64,000 nucleotides of DNA from Progne subis subis (GCA_022316685.1 JAKJHU010000187.1:434001-498000), one strand, 5' to 3'; shown: positions 48,268 to 60,400, counted from the stretch's first letter. Numbers and translations are program-made. Notes: generated by a model from the sequence alone, not told the origin.

Positions 48268-48726
48268 TTCAGAATTTCACAAAAGATCTCTTAGTGCAAA
48301 AAGGGGAAACTGTTTTTGTGTTTGTGTGTCTTTGGACTGTCTGGGAAGGAAGGGACAACCTGAAGAAACTAAGCAGGGCCTCCCAGGCAGATTTTGTCTC
48401 TTCACCCACTCAGGGAAGCGAAGGGAGACACAGCCGAGCTGTGTGTGTGTGTAACTAAGTGGTACCTCCCTGTTGTGGTTCTGATCCCTTCATAAAATTT
48501 CTAAGAACCTTAGTGCAAAAGGCTAAGCTGCATTTTTAAACTGTTTTGTATGTGTGTGAATTTGGACTGTCTGGGAAGGAAGGGACAACCTGAAGAAACT
48601 AAGCAGGGCCTCCCAGGCAGATTTTGTCTCTTCACCCACTCAGGGAAGCGAAGGGAGACACAGCCGAGCTGTGTATGTGTGTAACTAAGTATTTCCTCCC
48701 TGTTGTGGTTTTGATCCCTTCACAAA
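48268..48726 (+). repeat. Tandemly reiterated leader and gag start
   Basis: A 230-bp period: tttggactgtctgggaagga occurs at 48331 and 48561. Each unit ends with a version of the gag start region (near 48268, 48493 and 48723), but only the third retains the ATG. Slippage duplication of the packaging/leader region is likely. Confidence 0.9.
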
Positions 48727-50778
48727 ATGACTGAAAATCTTAGTACAAAAGACAAAGCTGCATTTTATGCATTACTTGCTAAACACAATGCCAAGCCTTC
48801 TCCGGGAGGAGAAGAGTGGGCACAAAGTAATTGGTTTAATTTGGAAAACGTTGTTGATAGAGTATGCTCTTTACAACATGAAACAAGATTTAAACTGGGC
48901 AAAAACAAAAGTATACTCTGCTCAGTTTTGGGAGCCTGTCTTTCAGCAGCTGTAGAAAGTCGCTTTAAGCGAAGAAGTGAGGAAAAAGCTATAATAGACT
49001 CCCTTCAAAACCTAGTTGAAATTTTGCAAAAACAATTAAATGAAGAAAGGAATGAGATCTGTGCACTGAGAGCTGCCCTTAGAGAGGAACGTGTTAAAAA
49101 CTCCTATAATGTTGATTCCTCTATGGAAACAGAGGAGAAGGAAACTCCTCACATTAAACAAATTTATCCCCATAAGGAACTTGAAACAGTCAAAAACTGC
49201 GGGGAAATCTGCTGTCCTCATTTGAGACCCTTGGTTAAAACAGAATACAATTACATGAATGATGAAGATTTTGAACCACATATCACAACCAAACATATAC
49301 CATACAGCGCTACTGAATTGGCTAAGCTAAAAAAGGAATACAGCCGCCTCCCACAAGAATCAGAGACAGAGTATGTATTCCGAGTGTCCCTCACTGGTGG
49401 AGACCAAATTAAATTGACTGAACATGAGGCTAATGGATACTGGGGACATGGAGTTTTCTTAACAACAGGTGATAAGCGTGACGCTTGGTCCCTAACACAG
49501 CGCGCGGCTTTTTGGGCCGGGGGAATAAATCCTCTGGAAAGGGGAGACCCCTTAGCCATAGCTACTACCCCTGACCAACTCCTAGAAAGCGTTCAAAAAG
49601 CCGCCTGTCTGCAAATGATCCATGAAAAGAAATTGATTCCTGGTTTTGAATCCCCGATGCAATTACCAGTGAAACCAGAACTCATGACCCCTTTAATTCG
49701 GGGGCTTCCAGAATCACTCAAACCTACAGCAATTACTTTACAAAAGACCATAATGGCATTAGGTCCTGTGGAAAGGCTGGATAGATTCCTTGGAAACCCA
49801 AGCAACCAAACTGGATCTACCGATCCTGGGTTTGCTCCATATTCAACCCCCTCTCAGTTGCCAGCTTCTCAGTCTGATTCATCTGTCAGTGATCATAAAG
49901 TTTGGACTGGGAGTCAGCTTGCCGCAGATCTCATTAATTACAGTAAAAAGTATGGACCTGTAAAAACCCCGGAGGACACTTTTATTAGGCTTTCCCAAGG
50001 GAACAAACATTCCCTCACCCTAGCTCAGGATGCCCAAGAGTTGGAAAATATACCCATAGGTCACAATGTAGCTGTCTATCAATACATTGATGATATCCTT
50101 GTGGGAGGAGATGAAATAGAAGAAGTGGGATATGTCCAACAGAAAATAATCTCTCACTTAGAAAGCCTGAATTTACAGATTCCCTCTGAAAAAATCCAAA
50201 AACCTTCCCAGGAAGTGAAGTTTTTGGGAATTTGGTGGAAAGGAGGTATGACATGCATTCCACCAGATATCCTAACCTCTTTAGATCAGATTAAAATGCC
50301 TGAACACAGGAAAGACCTTCAGCAAGTTCTAGGACTATTAGTGTTCTGGAGAAAACACATTCCAGATTTCTCAATAATTGCCAGGCCCCTTTATGGTTTG
50401 CTGAGGAAAGAGGTGAAATGGGATTGGACCCCTGCTCAGGAGGAAGCAATGCACTTGCTGATTTTTGAAGTAACAGCTCATCAAGCCCTGGGCCCTATTC
50501 ACCCTACAGACCCTTTCCAGGTAGAATGGGGACTTGCCTCCTCAGGGCTATCCGTACACATATGGCAGCATGGTCCTGAGGGTCTGATGAGATCTGCTGG
50601 TTTTTATTCCCATAGTTTCAAAGATGCTGAAAAAAGATATACTACCTGGGAAAAAGGATTGTTTGTGGTTAGCTTAGCTCTCATAGAAGTGGAGAAGGTT
50701 GCACAACAACAACCAATTGTCTTGCAAGGCCCTTTCAAAGTTATTAAAACAGTCACTACTGGGACCCCCCCCACCTGA
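48727..50778 (+). pseudogene. gag-pol: Internally deleted gag-RT fusion ORF (683 codons)
   Basis: Open from ATG at 48727. The first about 430 residues are Gag-like, with a coiled-coil region (about 85-125) and a capsid-like part containing GYWGHGVFL and GGINPLERGDP. The frame then continues directly into the RT palm, with YIDD at 453-456, the thumb, and a degenerate RNase H part. Protease and the first RT motifs are missing, so the join is an in-frame deletion. A C-run at about 50765-50773 causes the frame to end; matching pol sequence continues in another frame. Although open, it is a deletion product and not a normal retroviral gene. Confidence 0.85.
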
Positions 50779-51221
50779 TGGGGTGGCCCAGGGGGCCTCA
50801 GTAAGAAAGTGGTATGCTCAGACTGAACATTACTGTAACATCTTCACAATAACTGAAGAAGCTGTGAAAGCTGTGAATGATAAATGGGCAGTAAATGGGT
50901 GCCACAAAGTCACTGCTTTTTGCCCTACACCTCCAAGCATAATTCCCTCACCACAGGGACCTGATGATCCTAAGAATCCTGCACATGACCCTGGACAACC
51001 TGCTCTGGTGGACCTTCCTACTGTAGGGGCAGTACCCCTAGTGCTGAAAATCCCTCTGAATAATTATGCATGTATAGTCTTTGATGCCCGAGGGAAAGAG
51101 CATCAGATAAATTTCACGCTGGACAATTCCATCATTCTAATCTTCTGCCTCTTAGTGGCAGATTCTGTTGTGTTTGCTTTTCACAGGAGAGCTCCGAGGG
51201 ACACTAAAGACCATCTGAACC
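50775..51221 (+). pseudogene. End-of-pol remnant
   Basis: The frame shifted after the C-run reads KWYAQTEHYCNIF and following residues, which look like continued pol. No integrase HHCC or DDE motifs are seen. It is truncated before the env start. Confidence 0.55.
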
Positions 51222-52743
51222 ATGATAAGACTAGTGATACTTTTCTGTATCCTAGCGCAACCCCATGGCCAGAATTTTTCGGAATGGCCTTGGTCCCAAG
51301 CTTTTGTTCACTCTACCGGATCCATGGGAAATGTGGAAGATTTAAACCTATCAACTCTTGTTATGCATGAAAATCAGATATACACTAGGCAGGAATGGGA
51401 AAACCAAAAAACCTGGCAGCTTCCAGGGATAGTGGGGGAAAAAATTAGTATAGGGTGCCGAATGATTAATGGAACCACCTATAGTAAGGCAATCCTAATC
51501 AGTGTTCAGACAAACCAAACATATAAGCACCAAGAGGTCTGCACACATCCAAGCATACAGGACTGTTGGAACAATTTCACACTACCACAAACAGTAGAAG
51601 TAGTTTGTCTCTGGGCCAAAAATACTGAAGGGCTTTCTTTCAAGTTTAAAATAAATATCACAGCCCAATCTGCTACAGCTCATACCACCACCACTCCAAC
51701 CCAACCACCGGTTATGCTTGGCCCTGGACATTAAGAGAAATAACCGATGTTATTGGAACAGGATTGGGAATTCTAAATAGTATTGATTCAGAAGTATTAA
51801 TGAATAAATTGGCTGCCACAACTAGAGATTTGACTAAATTACAACAACCACTACAGTCATCCTTATTGGCTTTGGGAACACATGAGTGGTTGTTATCAAA
51901 CGTATTACCAAATTGGGAAAAGGTAAATATAAAAGATCATAAGTTGATAATTGATGCACTCAATGCTACACAAAACAATGTTTCTTTGGCTCTCAGCTGT
52001 ATCCAAGCTCAATTGTGGATGCAGTCAGTTGTTGCCTCTATTATAAGAGAAGGTGAAGAAGGCACTTTCCCTACTGAAATTTGGAAAATAATTTGGGACA
52101 ATGCCACTGACTTTGAAAGAGAATTCCAATCCTGGTGGAACTTAGTAAATTTTACTTACAACCCCATTACAAACACAGCTACAGCTTTTGTGTTGACCAT
52201 ACGAAATGCTTCAGTACATTTGATATTGCCTATCATTGCATTAGGATTGAATTATGATGGAGCTATTCTCTATCCTTCCGAGCATAGGGAATGGGCCCAT
52301 CAAATTGGTGACAAATGGCAAACTGTTAACTTAGAATCCTGTATTGTCCGAGAACAACAAGGGTTTATCTGTGAAAGTAATGCAATTATAGCCCAAGATA
52401 TTTGTCTGGATACAGAGCAAAATATCTGTCATTTTAAAATTCATCCCAACGAGGCCCCTGGAACAGTCCTTATATATATAGGCAATGGCTGTGCATGCTT
52501 TAGAACTATTTGTGATATGGTATTTGTAGAAAACATGGTACTGGACACTAAAAATCATTCAAACTTCTGTGCTTGCAATTTTACTAAAATTACAGGATGT
52601 GATTTTTCTTATAAAGCTCCAGTTACTACTCATTACCTCTTGCAATCGAATTATACATTGATTCAGAAACTATCACCTACTCCCATTGGAATGAACTTAA
52701 CTTTGGTAAAGCAATTGTTACTTCACCAGGACTTAATAGAAAT

Positions 52744-52783
<40 letters not shown>

Positions 52784-53033
52784 AGAAAGATGGGCAGAAA
52801 ACCCTGATAACTGTTCATCATAATATGAAAGAAAAAACAAATTGTGTCATCCTATAATTGTCCTCTTGATTTTAGTTTTAATTGGTTTTCTTTTTCCAGC
52901 AATCTTATTCATTATGAATTGGAGAATGATGAAACGGTTAACACGGTTGACGTCCATAATTAATGCTCATAACCTGGCAGATATCCTCTCCCCTATGAAC
53001 ATCCCCAAGACTATTGACACAAGGCGATTATAA
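51222..53033 (+). pseudogene. env: Broken envelope gene of the 47-54 kb ERV
   Basis: A signal-peptide start (51222-51734) with several N-glycosylation sites is followed, after a frameshift near 51735, by a 328-codon frame (51764-52750) holding a glycine-rich fusion-peptide-like start and cysteine-rich ectodomain. A run of 32 A at 52749-52780 and further damage separate it from the membrane span and tail (52842-53033: a 20-residue hydrophobic helix then RMMKRLTR). The family of this Env is uncertain. Confidence 0.8.
52749..52780 (+). repeat. A32 homopolymer inside env
   Basis: An uninterrupted A-run within the env ectodomain region. It may be polymerase slippage or an assembly artefact. Confidence 0.9.
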
Positions 53034-53363
53034 AATTTGAATGTATATTTTGAAATTATTTCCTTTTGTAATCTTCTGAAAATTACTTTTGATTTTTTGT
53101 GATTTGTTATGAAAGAATTATTTTAATTAATACTGATTGTTTTTATTGTTTTGATTAATTGTGATTTGTTTGATAATCTGAATTAATTACTCTTACTTTT
53201 CCCTTTTCTACTTTTCCTTTTCCTTCTTTTTCTCCCTCTCTACATACTACCTCTGTTTCTTGGGATATACTACCAACGTTGAGGAGTCCTGAAGATTTCG
53301 CAACATCACTACGGAACCCTGCTGAAGAAGATCTCTTGAAGACAATCGTGAGTCACGGGGTGA

Positions 53364-54230
53364 TGTAAGAGTCTGTCTGAAGTTCCCCTCATTTGCCTCA
53401 CGATCGTCATAAGGACCCCGAGGACCCCACTGCAGTTCTGGCCTGCTCGAGGTGGATGCTTGCCAATCGTCTGCAGGTGCATTTTCCTGTGTCACCACGC
53501 CACGGTGCACGGGCTTTGAGCAGTGTAATGGTAGTTCTGTACCTGAAGATTGCACCTGCTTCACGGTCCCTGCTTCACGACAATAGCCTAGGAATTTCCC
53601 CACCTCTTGGCCAAGGGAACTTTCTGGGGTAACTTTGGTGGTCCCCCACAGAAAATCCTTCATCTGCTTCGCAACCACCGTGACAGACAGAGATCAAAAC
53701 CCCCTTGCAAGGACTGAAATTGAGACCCCTATATGAAGCCCCTCTCAAGGACTGAGACATCAGACCCCGACAACCCCAATACTGGGGGTGGGGGCTGACT
53801 CAACCAAAGCGAGATGTTTGCCTGGAGGCGTGATCGTTGGACCAAGAAGACAATGGCTCTCACTTACTGCTAAGAACATGAACTACCTGTTCCCCCTCGG
53901 GAGCTTCAACACTTTTACCTGTTCCCCCCGTGACTGAGGACTATAATAAAAACCCCTGAGTTAACCAGAGATTTGGAGAGCGCCTCTCCCCGACGTGACA
54001 GGCGGACCCATCGACCGGACCACGAGGACTCCGTCTCCACGTTTGGTAGCTATATCCCCCCTTTCCTCTCTCTCTCTCTCTCACTCTTAATCCTTCTATC
54101 GCATTTTGCTATGGTCAATCAATAAAAGGTGCATTTGTTTTAATGCTGAAATCCCCTCTGTGTTGTGTTTTGCACTCTGAGATCAGAAAACGAACCATCA
54201 CGACCCCGCTCGTCCGAGCAGATCGTGACA
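53364..54230 (+). repeat. 3' LTR of the 47-54 kb ERV
   Basis: 867 bp, matching the 5' LTR throughout apart from about a dozen substitutions and a shorter CT run (54066-54083). Its last base abuts the truncated protease of the neighbouring gamma-like element. Confidence 0.93.
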
Positions 54231-54341
54231 CTGTGTCTACTAAGAATTCATATTCTTCACTTTGGGGCCCCACATCAAAGTTTACTAGAGGCTCATCTTG
54301 TTGTTCTATTGGGTCCCCTATTTTATAGAGCCTCTGACACC
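54231..54341 (-). pseudogene. pro: Truncated protease start of the gamma-like ERV
   Basis: On the minus strand the frame after gag reaches EYEFLVDT, the lead-in to a retroviral protease active site, and then stops at the LTR boundary of the ERVL-like element. Only the first two residues of the DTG catalytic motif remain. Confidence 0.75.
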
Positions 54342-56276
54342 CTAATCCTCTGCTTTCAGCACCCTCTCCAGGGCATCTTGCTCCCTTGCAATAGCCTCAT
54401 CAAGTGATAATTTCTTACAATCCCTTTTTAAATGCCCTATTTCACCACAGTAATAACAAGTTCTATTCTCTCCTGGGTTACTTCTTTTTAAATTTACCCA
54501 CGGTGGTACTATGGGTGACTTTGGTTCTTTAAATGAGGGTCTTGGTCCTCCCTCAATAGATTTCAAGGAGGAGTTTTTCTGGTTTTCTGCTACTCCAGTA
54601 CTTTCTCTTGCTACAGCTACCATAATGCGAGCCTTGGCTTTAGCTTTTTCTTCTTCTCTCCTCAGGTAAACTCTGAAGGCTTCTTTTAATAATTCATTAA
54701 TACTTTTCTCCTGCCAATCTTCAATTTTTTCTAATTTTCTCCGTATATCTGGCCATGACTTTGTTACAAACTGCACTTTTAGAATTACTTGTCCCTCAGG
54801 ACTATCAGGGTCTATGCTTGAATATAATTGAAAATTTCTTTTTAATCGATTTAGCCAAGTGGCAGGAGTCTCATCTTTTTCTTGGGACCCATCAAAAGCT
54901 AATTTAGTATTATTCCCTCTGGGACAGATTCTCTTATACCTCTTACTATCAAGGACCTATAGTCTCTCATATTTTGTCTTTCCTCTTCTCGATTTGGGTC
55001 CCACCCTGGGTCAGTTATCGGTAATTTATGATCTCCAGGTGGCCCCAACCTATTTTCCCTTTCCCAGATTCTGATACTTGCTGTTCTAATCATTCGTATT
55101 TCCTCAGGGGAAACAAGATGTTTAATATAGAATTCAACTCTCCCCATGTATAAACATGGGCCCAAGGAATTGGTCTACCTGTGTGGCACTACCTATGGGA
55201 TCTTCAACTAAATTTCCTAGCTCTTTCTTAAATCCTCTTACCTCAGAGGCTGTTAATGGGGCATTTACAAATCCCACTCCTCCAATCACTCCTCCCATAG
55301 GCACTTCCCTGAGGGGAAAAAGTTTTTCTGGCTTTAAGGCTTTTGACCTTGTGTTACAATAGGGTCCTTCACTTACATTATTAACTGATAACACTGTCTG
55401 AGTTAGGAATTCCTGGGAAATTCCAGGAGAATGGGATGACTCATGGGAGTCTGTAGGGGTTTTGGTTAACTCCCAATTAGGGGGTGGCAGGGGAATTACT
55501 GTAGGTGAGGGGGAGGTAGTAAAATCTGTAGGGGGAGAAACAGAGGATGGTACTGTGGGAGAAAGGGGGGCTAGGGAAGAGGTTGTGTTTTGGGAAACTG
55601 CAGGGGTTATAACTGGGGCTAAAGAACTTTGACTATTGGAAGGAGGTGGCAAAGGGGCTGTTGGGAGAGAAGGGGGAGAAGGTACTAAGGACTGGGGAGG
55701 AGAGTGTTAAGGAGGGGTGATGATGGAACCACTGGGGGAAGGGAGGAGAGGGTTCTGAAGGAGTTTGAGTTTGACTCGGGGAAGTTAGTAGGGGAACTGG
55801 GACAGGATTTTGAGGGACTTGGGGCACCTCTGGGTAAATTGGAGGGGGTAAATGGTCTAAAGGGTCCCATCTTTGATTAGTTTCTGTTCTTTCCTCTTTC
55901 TGTTCTTTTCTTTCACACTTTTCTTTTTCTTTTAATTTGCAGACTTTTATATTCTTTTACTCGTGGCTCTCTTTTGCCAACAAGCAGCATAAGCTAACTG
56001 GTTTACGTCTGGATCTTCCTGAGTTCTTAGGTACTGGTTTAACTGATAGCACATCCACTCATCATGTGTTCCAAACCATGGCCACTCTCCTGGTAATTTT
56101 AATTTTGGCCAGACTTCTGTGCAATAAAACACCATTTTAACCTGATCTAGTCCTTTTGTGGCCTCTAAAGAATCCCATTTAGCTAAAAGTTGTTCTAAGG
56201 GACTACCGGGTGGAATACTCTTTACTTTGTTATTCTCCTTTTGGGATTTCTTTTTCTTACTAGTACATTGTCCCAT
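54342..56276 (-). pseudogene. gag: Gamma-type gag, frameshifted
   Basis: It starts MGQCTSKKKK at 56276, with a myristoylation-type glycine and basic patch. A matrix domain (to 55947), a long proline/serine-rich region (about 55300-55870), a capsid (from about 55165) and a single CCHC knuckle CYYCGEIGHLKRDC (about 54430) follow. Stops and frameshifts separate these parts. A single zinc knuckle and the layout are typical of gammaretroviruses. Confidence 0.88.
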
Positions 56277-57651
56277 TTTCTTTAAACTGAAAAAAATTTC
56301 AAAGGTGCCTTTTACTGACTGGCAACACAGGGGTTTTTTTTTTAAGCAAAAAAAAATTCTTCAGCTTTTCTCCCTTTACTTCAAATCTCCTGACTTAATT
56401 CTTGAACACTTCAACATAAAACTCCTAAACTTTATGCTTTTCTACTCTTTCCTACACTTTTGCTTTCATTAAGAGAACAAACTCTCTCTCTTTCTACTCA
56501 CTTTCTCTAACCTTCCTCACTTTCTTGGACGCTCACACTTTACTTACCCCAGGGGCTCAGACTCTCTTCTGACCCCTTTGAGGTGAGTCCTAATGACCTC
56601 ACCCCTATGTACCCCCGCGCCTTGCCTCACCCCTGAGACTCTGGACACACTTTGCGGCGCACGACAGGGTCCCTAGTACTGGCATCCCCTTCCGGGCCTC
56701 AGGGCCTTCCCACGCCTCAGCCCCCGCCGGGCCGGACACCTTCAGTCCGAACCCCGGACTAGACTGCCCTGTCACTAGTACAGTTCCCCTCTTCACTTTT
56801 TGAAACGGACGTAAGAGGTCAAGACTCCGCACGGGTTACCTGGAGGGGTATCCCTTCCTTGTTTCCAAGGATCAACCCCAGCAGGGCCCGACCCCTTTGC
56901 CTTCCACCAAGACTGGCTTGACTACTTCTCCCCAACGAAGCAGCCTCGGCAAGAGAGATGAGTGTGTGTGTGCAGGATGCCCGCCTTGCCTCTACATTGA
57001 CTCCCCACCCCGGTGTCCTCGGGCTATGGGTTTACGGCCTCCTCCCTGAGACCGCGGCAGCACACCCTCTCCGGTGCGTCTGGCTCAGTCCTGGAAGCAG
57101 GGACTCTCATGAGCTCTCGGCACCTGCAGTGTCTGGGGACACCCTGTCAACCCTGGTACGGTTTTCCCGCCCCTCCAGGGACTCTAAACCCTCCTAGGCT
57201 ACTCTAGCCTTTAAGGGGGGGGACTTGCCCCCAATGCGTGCCACTCACACTCTGTTTTCCCCTGCACGCCCAGGGGAGGGGTCTTTCTGCCCCCAATGCG
57301 TGCCACTCACACTCTGTTTTCCCCTGCACACCCGGGGGGGGTCTTTCTGCCCCAAGGAGACACCTCACTCACTAGTTTCTCTCGCTTCCACCTTTTCCTG
57401 GCCGGCCCCCTCGGGAGTTCCGAAACCGCAGTACCGAGGGGTCCACACTCAGTTCCGGGGGTCCGAGCTGCCGGCCCCCGACTCTCTCACACTCGCACTC
57501 GCACGTCTCCTTTACCCGCCGCCGGAATGCTCACCCTCCGGCGCTCCTCCTCGTTGCCGGTCCCAGGCTGCTCCCGCTTGGCCAGCTGTCCCGGAGGTCC
57601 GAAGGGCGAGCGGCCGTCCCGTCCTCGGTCCCTCTTCAGGCGTGGCCAGAT
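56277..57651 (-). other. GC-rich 5' leader of the gamma-like ERV
   Basis: About 1.4 kb between the primer site and the gag start. It contains a 62-bp tandem duplication (57228-57352) whose units share ccccaatgcgtgccactcac. Plus-strand frames here are open only by composition. Confidence 0.75.
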
Positions 57652-57669
57652 CTCCTGGACGAGCCCCCA
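57652..57669 (-). other. Primer-binding site, tRNA-Pro
   Basis: TGGGGGCTCGTCCAGGAG matches the tRNA-Pro complement at 16 of 18 positions and lies five bases inside the LTR end, as in gammaretroviruses. Confidence 0.88.
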
Positions 57670-57674
57670 AAAAT

Positions 57675-58284
57675 TGTTCTGGAAACAAAAAAAAAGAGAG
57701 AGTCAGAGACTTGCTGGATTTGTATGTTTCTTATTATCAAGCTTGGCCTTGGGGGAGAGCTTGCTTGCTCCCTTGGCAACGTGGCGGAGGAGGTACACAC
57801 AGCTTCGCTTCACAGCAAAGCTGGGGACTCCCACCCCCCTCACGGGCTTTTTCCCTTGCCGGGGAGTCCGTTTCGTGTCGCTGATCAGGGGTCATCCAGC
57901 GATGGGGGACTCCTTCTCAGGTCACGGCGACTAAATAAAGCTGCTTCGGCGGACCCCGTACTTTTTGTACTAGTCTAAAATGTGACTACAGTCCTGGATT
58001 TTACTTTGGTTCCTTGCTTTTCAGACTCTCTTGTTCTTGAGTTGTTCCCAGAATTCCAGTGTTCTTTTTATTTGCATATTCAGACACTATCCGGAAAATG
58101 GGAGCAGAGATACAGGTAATAAGGTGAATTCTTAATTAACAAACAAGTAAATAAGGTGATAAATCAGTATTAAAACAGGAATAAGGCAAATTCTTATACA
58201 GAAGTAGCATTAACAATCTTAATGGAATTACTTAACAATTAGTAACTAAAACATAGATTATTTGAATAGAATTTATTTATAACA
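57675..58284 (-). repeat. 5' LTR of the gamma-like ERV
   Basis: About 610 bp with TGTT...AACA termini in minus-strand sense. The inner end (57675) is fixed by the primer site. The outer end (58284) is inferred from the terminal bases. Confidence 0.7.
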
Positions 58285-58289
58285 AGAGC

Positions 58290-58390
58290 ATGGTGCTAGT
58301 ATCACTGAGGTTGGCGGTTCAATCCCTGTGTGGCCCGTTCACTTAAGAGTTGGACTTGTGGGTCCCTTCCAACCAAGAATATTCTTTGCA
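58290..58390 (+). mobile_element. tRNA-derived SINE with CR1-like tail (TguSINE1-like)
   Basis: The front carries a B-box-like ggcggttcaatccc, as in a tRNA gene; the rest, gttggacttgtgggtccctt and ccaaccaagaatattc, resembles a CR1 3' tail. That composite is the songbird SINE layout. It is a fragment and not a functional tRNA. Confidence 0.7.
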
Positions 58391-58479
58391 TTTGTCCATG
58401 TGGAGAATATCTGGTTGGTGTTTCTCCCGTTCACCAAATGCATGTAAAGAAACCTTTGGTCACCCCCAGCATTTAAGAG

Positions 58480-58640
58480 TTCTGGGGTGTTACAGCCCTG
58501 CAGGCTCACAATGGCCTCTTGTTTCCATGAGGCCCCACAGTGTCACACTGGCCCCTTGGTTCCATGGGTCAGCAGTGCCACAAGGATCCCCTTGGTTCCA
58601 CAACATCCCACAGTGTCACGCATGGCCCCATTCCACATGG
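58480..58640 (+). repeat. Imperfect minisatellite
   Basis: Phrases cccttggttcca, caca(g/a)tgtcac and tggcccc recur about every 40-45 bases. Open frames over it are composition artefacts. Confidence 0.65.
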
Positions 58641-59269
58641 TTTATGTGTCAGAGGAGGGGAATTCAGAGCCCTTTCTCCCTGTGGGCTGAGGGTCTGCAT
58701 TTCCAATGGCCCTGCAGCTGCCAAAGGGGCCTTTTTTGCTCAGCTGAGAACAGTTCTGCTAGTGCCTGTCCTGAACCTGCTTTTCCTGCAATTGTCCCCA
58801 AAGAATCCTAATTATTTGCAGCCCCAGGTCTTGTGTGCGTGCAGGTGTGAGAACTGAGGGATGGAACAGTTCTGCTGTGGGGAAATTCTCATTTTCTTGA
58901 TTGTTTTTTACTTGCAGTTATTTTGATTGTTTCTTTGGGGGTTTTGTGCTTTGTTTTGGGATTTTGTTGTTTTTGGGGGAACTTTTTTGGGGAGTTTTAG
59001 GTTTTGTTGGTTGTTTTTTATTGGGGGTGGAGGTTTTTTTGGTTTTATATGTGGTGTATCTGTTGTTTTTTGCTTTTGCTTTTGTTTTGTTTTTAAATTA
59101 ACTCCCCCGTCAGCTCTGGGCAGAGCTCTGTAACTCCATCTGACACTTGTCTGTGGCACTGTGGAGGTGGCCAGGGGGACCTTCCCCGAGCTGTGTGCAC
59201 AGCAATGCACATCAGCCCAGGCCGGGGGTGCTCAGTGCCCGCTCAGTTTTGCTGTCTGGCGTGGCTCTG

Positions 59270-59400
59270 GACGCTTCCCTTGGAGCGTCTCCAGGCAGGG
59301 AACGTTGGAGCTGTCCCCACCGTGGTGTCACAGAGAGGGGAACCTGGAGCTGCCAGCACAGTGATGTCCCAGAGAGAGGAATGCTGGGGCTGTGCTACTC
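59270..59400 (+). repeat. Short GC-rich minisatellite
   Basis: Units of about 45 bases share gga(a/t)c...tggagctg and gtgtc(a/c)cagagag. The surrounding 59100-59900 has long plus-strand open frames, but no recognisable domain. Confidence 0.55.
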
Positions 59401-59924
59401 CTTGCCCAGCCCCAAGAGCTCTGGCAGCACCTGGAGGAAACACAAAGGCTGAGTTGGGAGGGAGGCAGCAGGATCATGGAGTCCAGACCCCGGACCTGCA
59501 CAGAAAGGCCAAGAGTGGCAGCCTGGACTTCCCGGGAGCGGTGTCCAAAGGCTCCTGGAGCTTTGGCCACCTCACAGCTGCGAGCATTGCAGTGATTGCA
59601 GAGCTCTGGGGAAAGGTCCCGGCCCTGGCTTGGGGCTGGGCCAGTGGCCCAGGGAGCAAATCAACTTGCAGCTGCTGCCCCAGAGCAGGGAAGAGCAGGA
59701 ATTGCTGGCTGGGAGAGACTCTTGCCAAGGGCCTGCAGCGCCAGGACACAGGCCATGGCTGGACACTGCTTGGGGCCAGGGTGAGCTGGGATGTGGGGAT
59801 GGACTTGTTCCTGGGAGGGCGGTGGGGCCCTGGCACAGAGTGGGCGGAAAAGCTGTGGCTGCCCTGGAATGACTGGAAGTGTGCAAGGGCTGGTTGGAGG
59901 GGACTTCCTGCCCAGAAGTGGGAT

Positions 59925-60027
59925 GGATGGGATGGGGATGGGATGGGATGGATGATGGGAGGGATGGGATGGGATGGGATGGGATGGGATGGGATGGGAT
60001 GGGATGGGATGGGATGGGATGGGATGG
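59925..60027 (+). repeat. (GGGAT)n pentanucleotide array
   Basis: Nearly perfect GGGAT repeats, about 15 or more consecutive units. Confidence 0.95.
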
Positions 60028-60305
60028 ATCAGTCTAATATGTTGATTGCAGTGTGGAGGTGGTGTGAAAGTTGGGAGGGGTAGGGATTGCAGTGGGGGAT
60101 GGGGTGGTTTGGGCTCTTGGAGTAGGGGAGTAGAGGGAGGGAAAGCAAGAAGCAGTTTTTAAAGACTGCGGGTGCTTTTAAGAATTTTGGGGCCTGAAGT
60201 GTCTTGTGGTAGGTTGCCATGAAATTGGGAAGGCTGAGTTTAAGGTGCTGTGCAGGGGTGAGGTGGAGTGGCAGTGATTTTGGGAGGATAAGGGTACCTG
60301 CTCCC

Positions 60306-60400
60306 AAGAAAGAAAGAAAGAAAGGAAGGAAGAAAGAAAGAAAGAAAGGAGAGAGAGAGAGAAGGAAAGAAGGAAGCAAAAAGGGAGGAAGGAAGGAAGA
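60306..60400 (+). repeat. (GAAA)/(GGAA) purine repeat
   Basis: A purine-only tract dominated by GAAA then GAGA and GGAA motifs. Confidence 0.85.

Larger units (their letters stand above)
47163..54230 (+). mobile_element. Endogenous retrovirus, probably class III (ERVL-like), with env
   Basis: A 7.07-kb plus-strand provirus. The order is LTR, primer-site-like sequence, duplicated leader, gag fused to RT, an end-of-pol segment, env, LTR. Protease, the front of RT and integrase are missing. The LTRs differ by about a dozen substitutions plus indels in some 860 bp, so it is older than the 37-43 kb element. Class is inferred from RT style (YIDDILVGG) and gag type. The presence of env is unusual for strict ERVL, so class is uncertain. 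No target duplication flanks it. Confidence 0.85.
54231..58284 (-). mobile_element. Gammaretrovirus-like (class I) ERV, 5' part
   Basis: Minus-strand LTR, tRNA-Pro primer site, long GC-rich leader, gag and the first part of protease. The rest of pro-pol-env is absent: the sequence is cut at 54231 by the ERVL-like LTR. Confidence 0.9.

Noticed and set aside
57225..57934. Plus-strand frames of 212-219 codons
   Set aside because: They lie antisense across the LTR and leader of the gamma-like ERV, including a 62-bp tandem duplication.
58290..58345. tRNA gene candidate
   Set aside because: Only a B-box-like part is present, followed by a CR1-like tail, which fits a SINE fragment.
59193..60083. 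296-codon plus-strand frame
   Set aside because: It runs through minisatellite DNA and ends in the GGGAT array; no recognisable domain.
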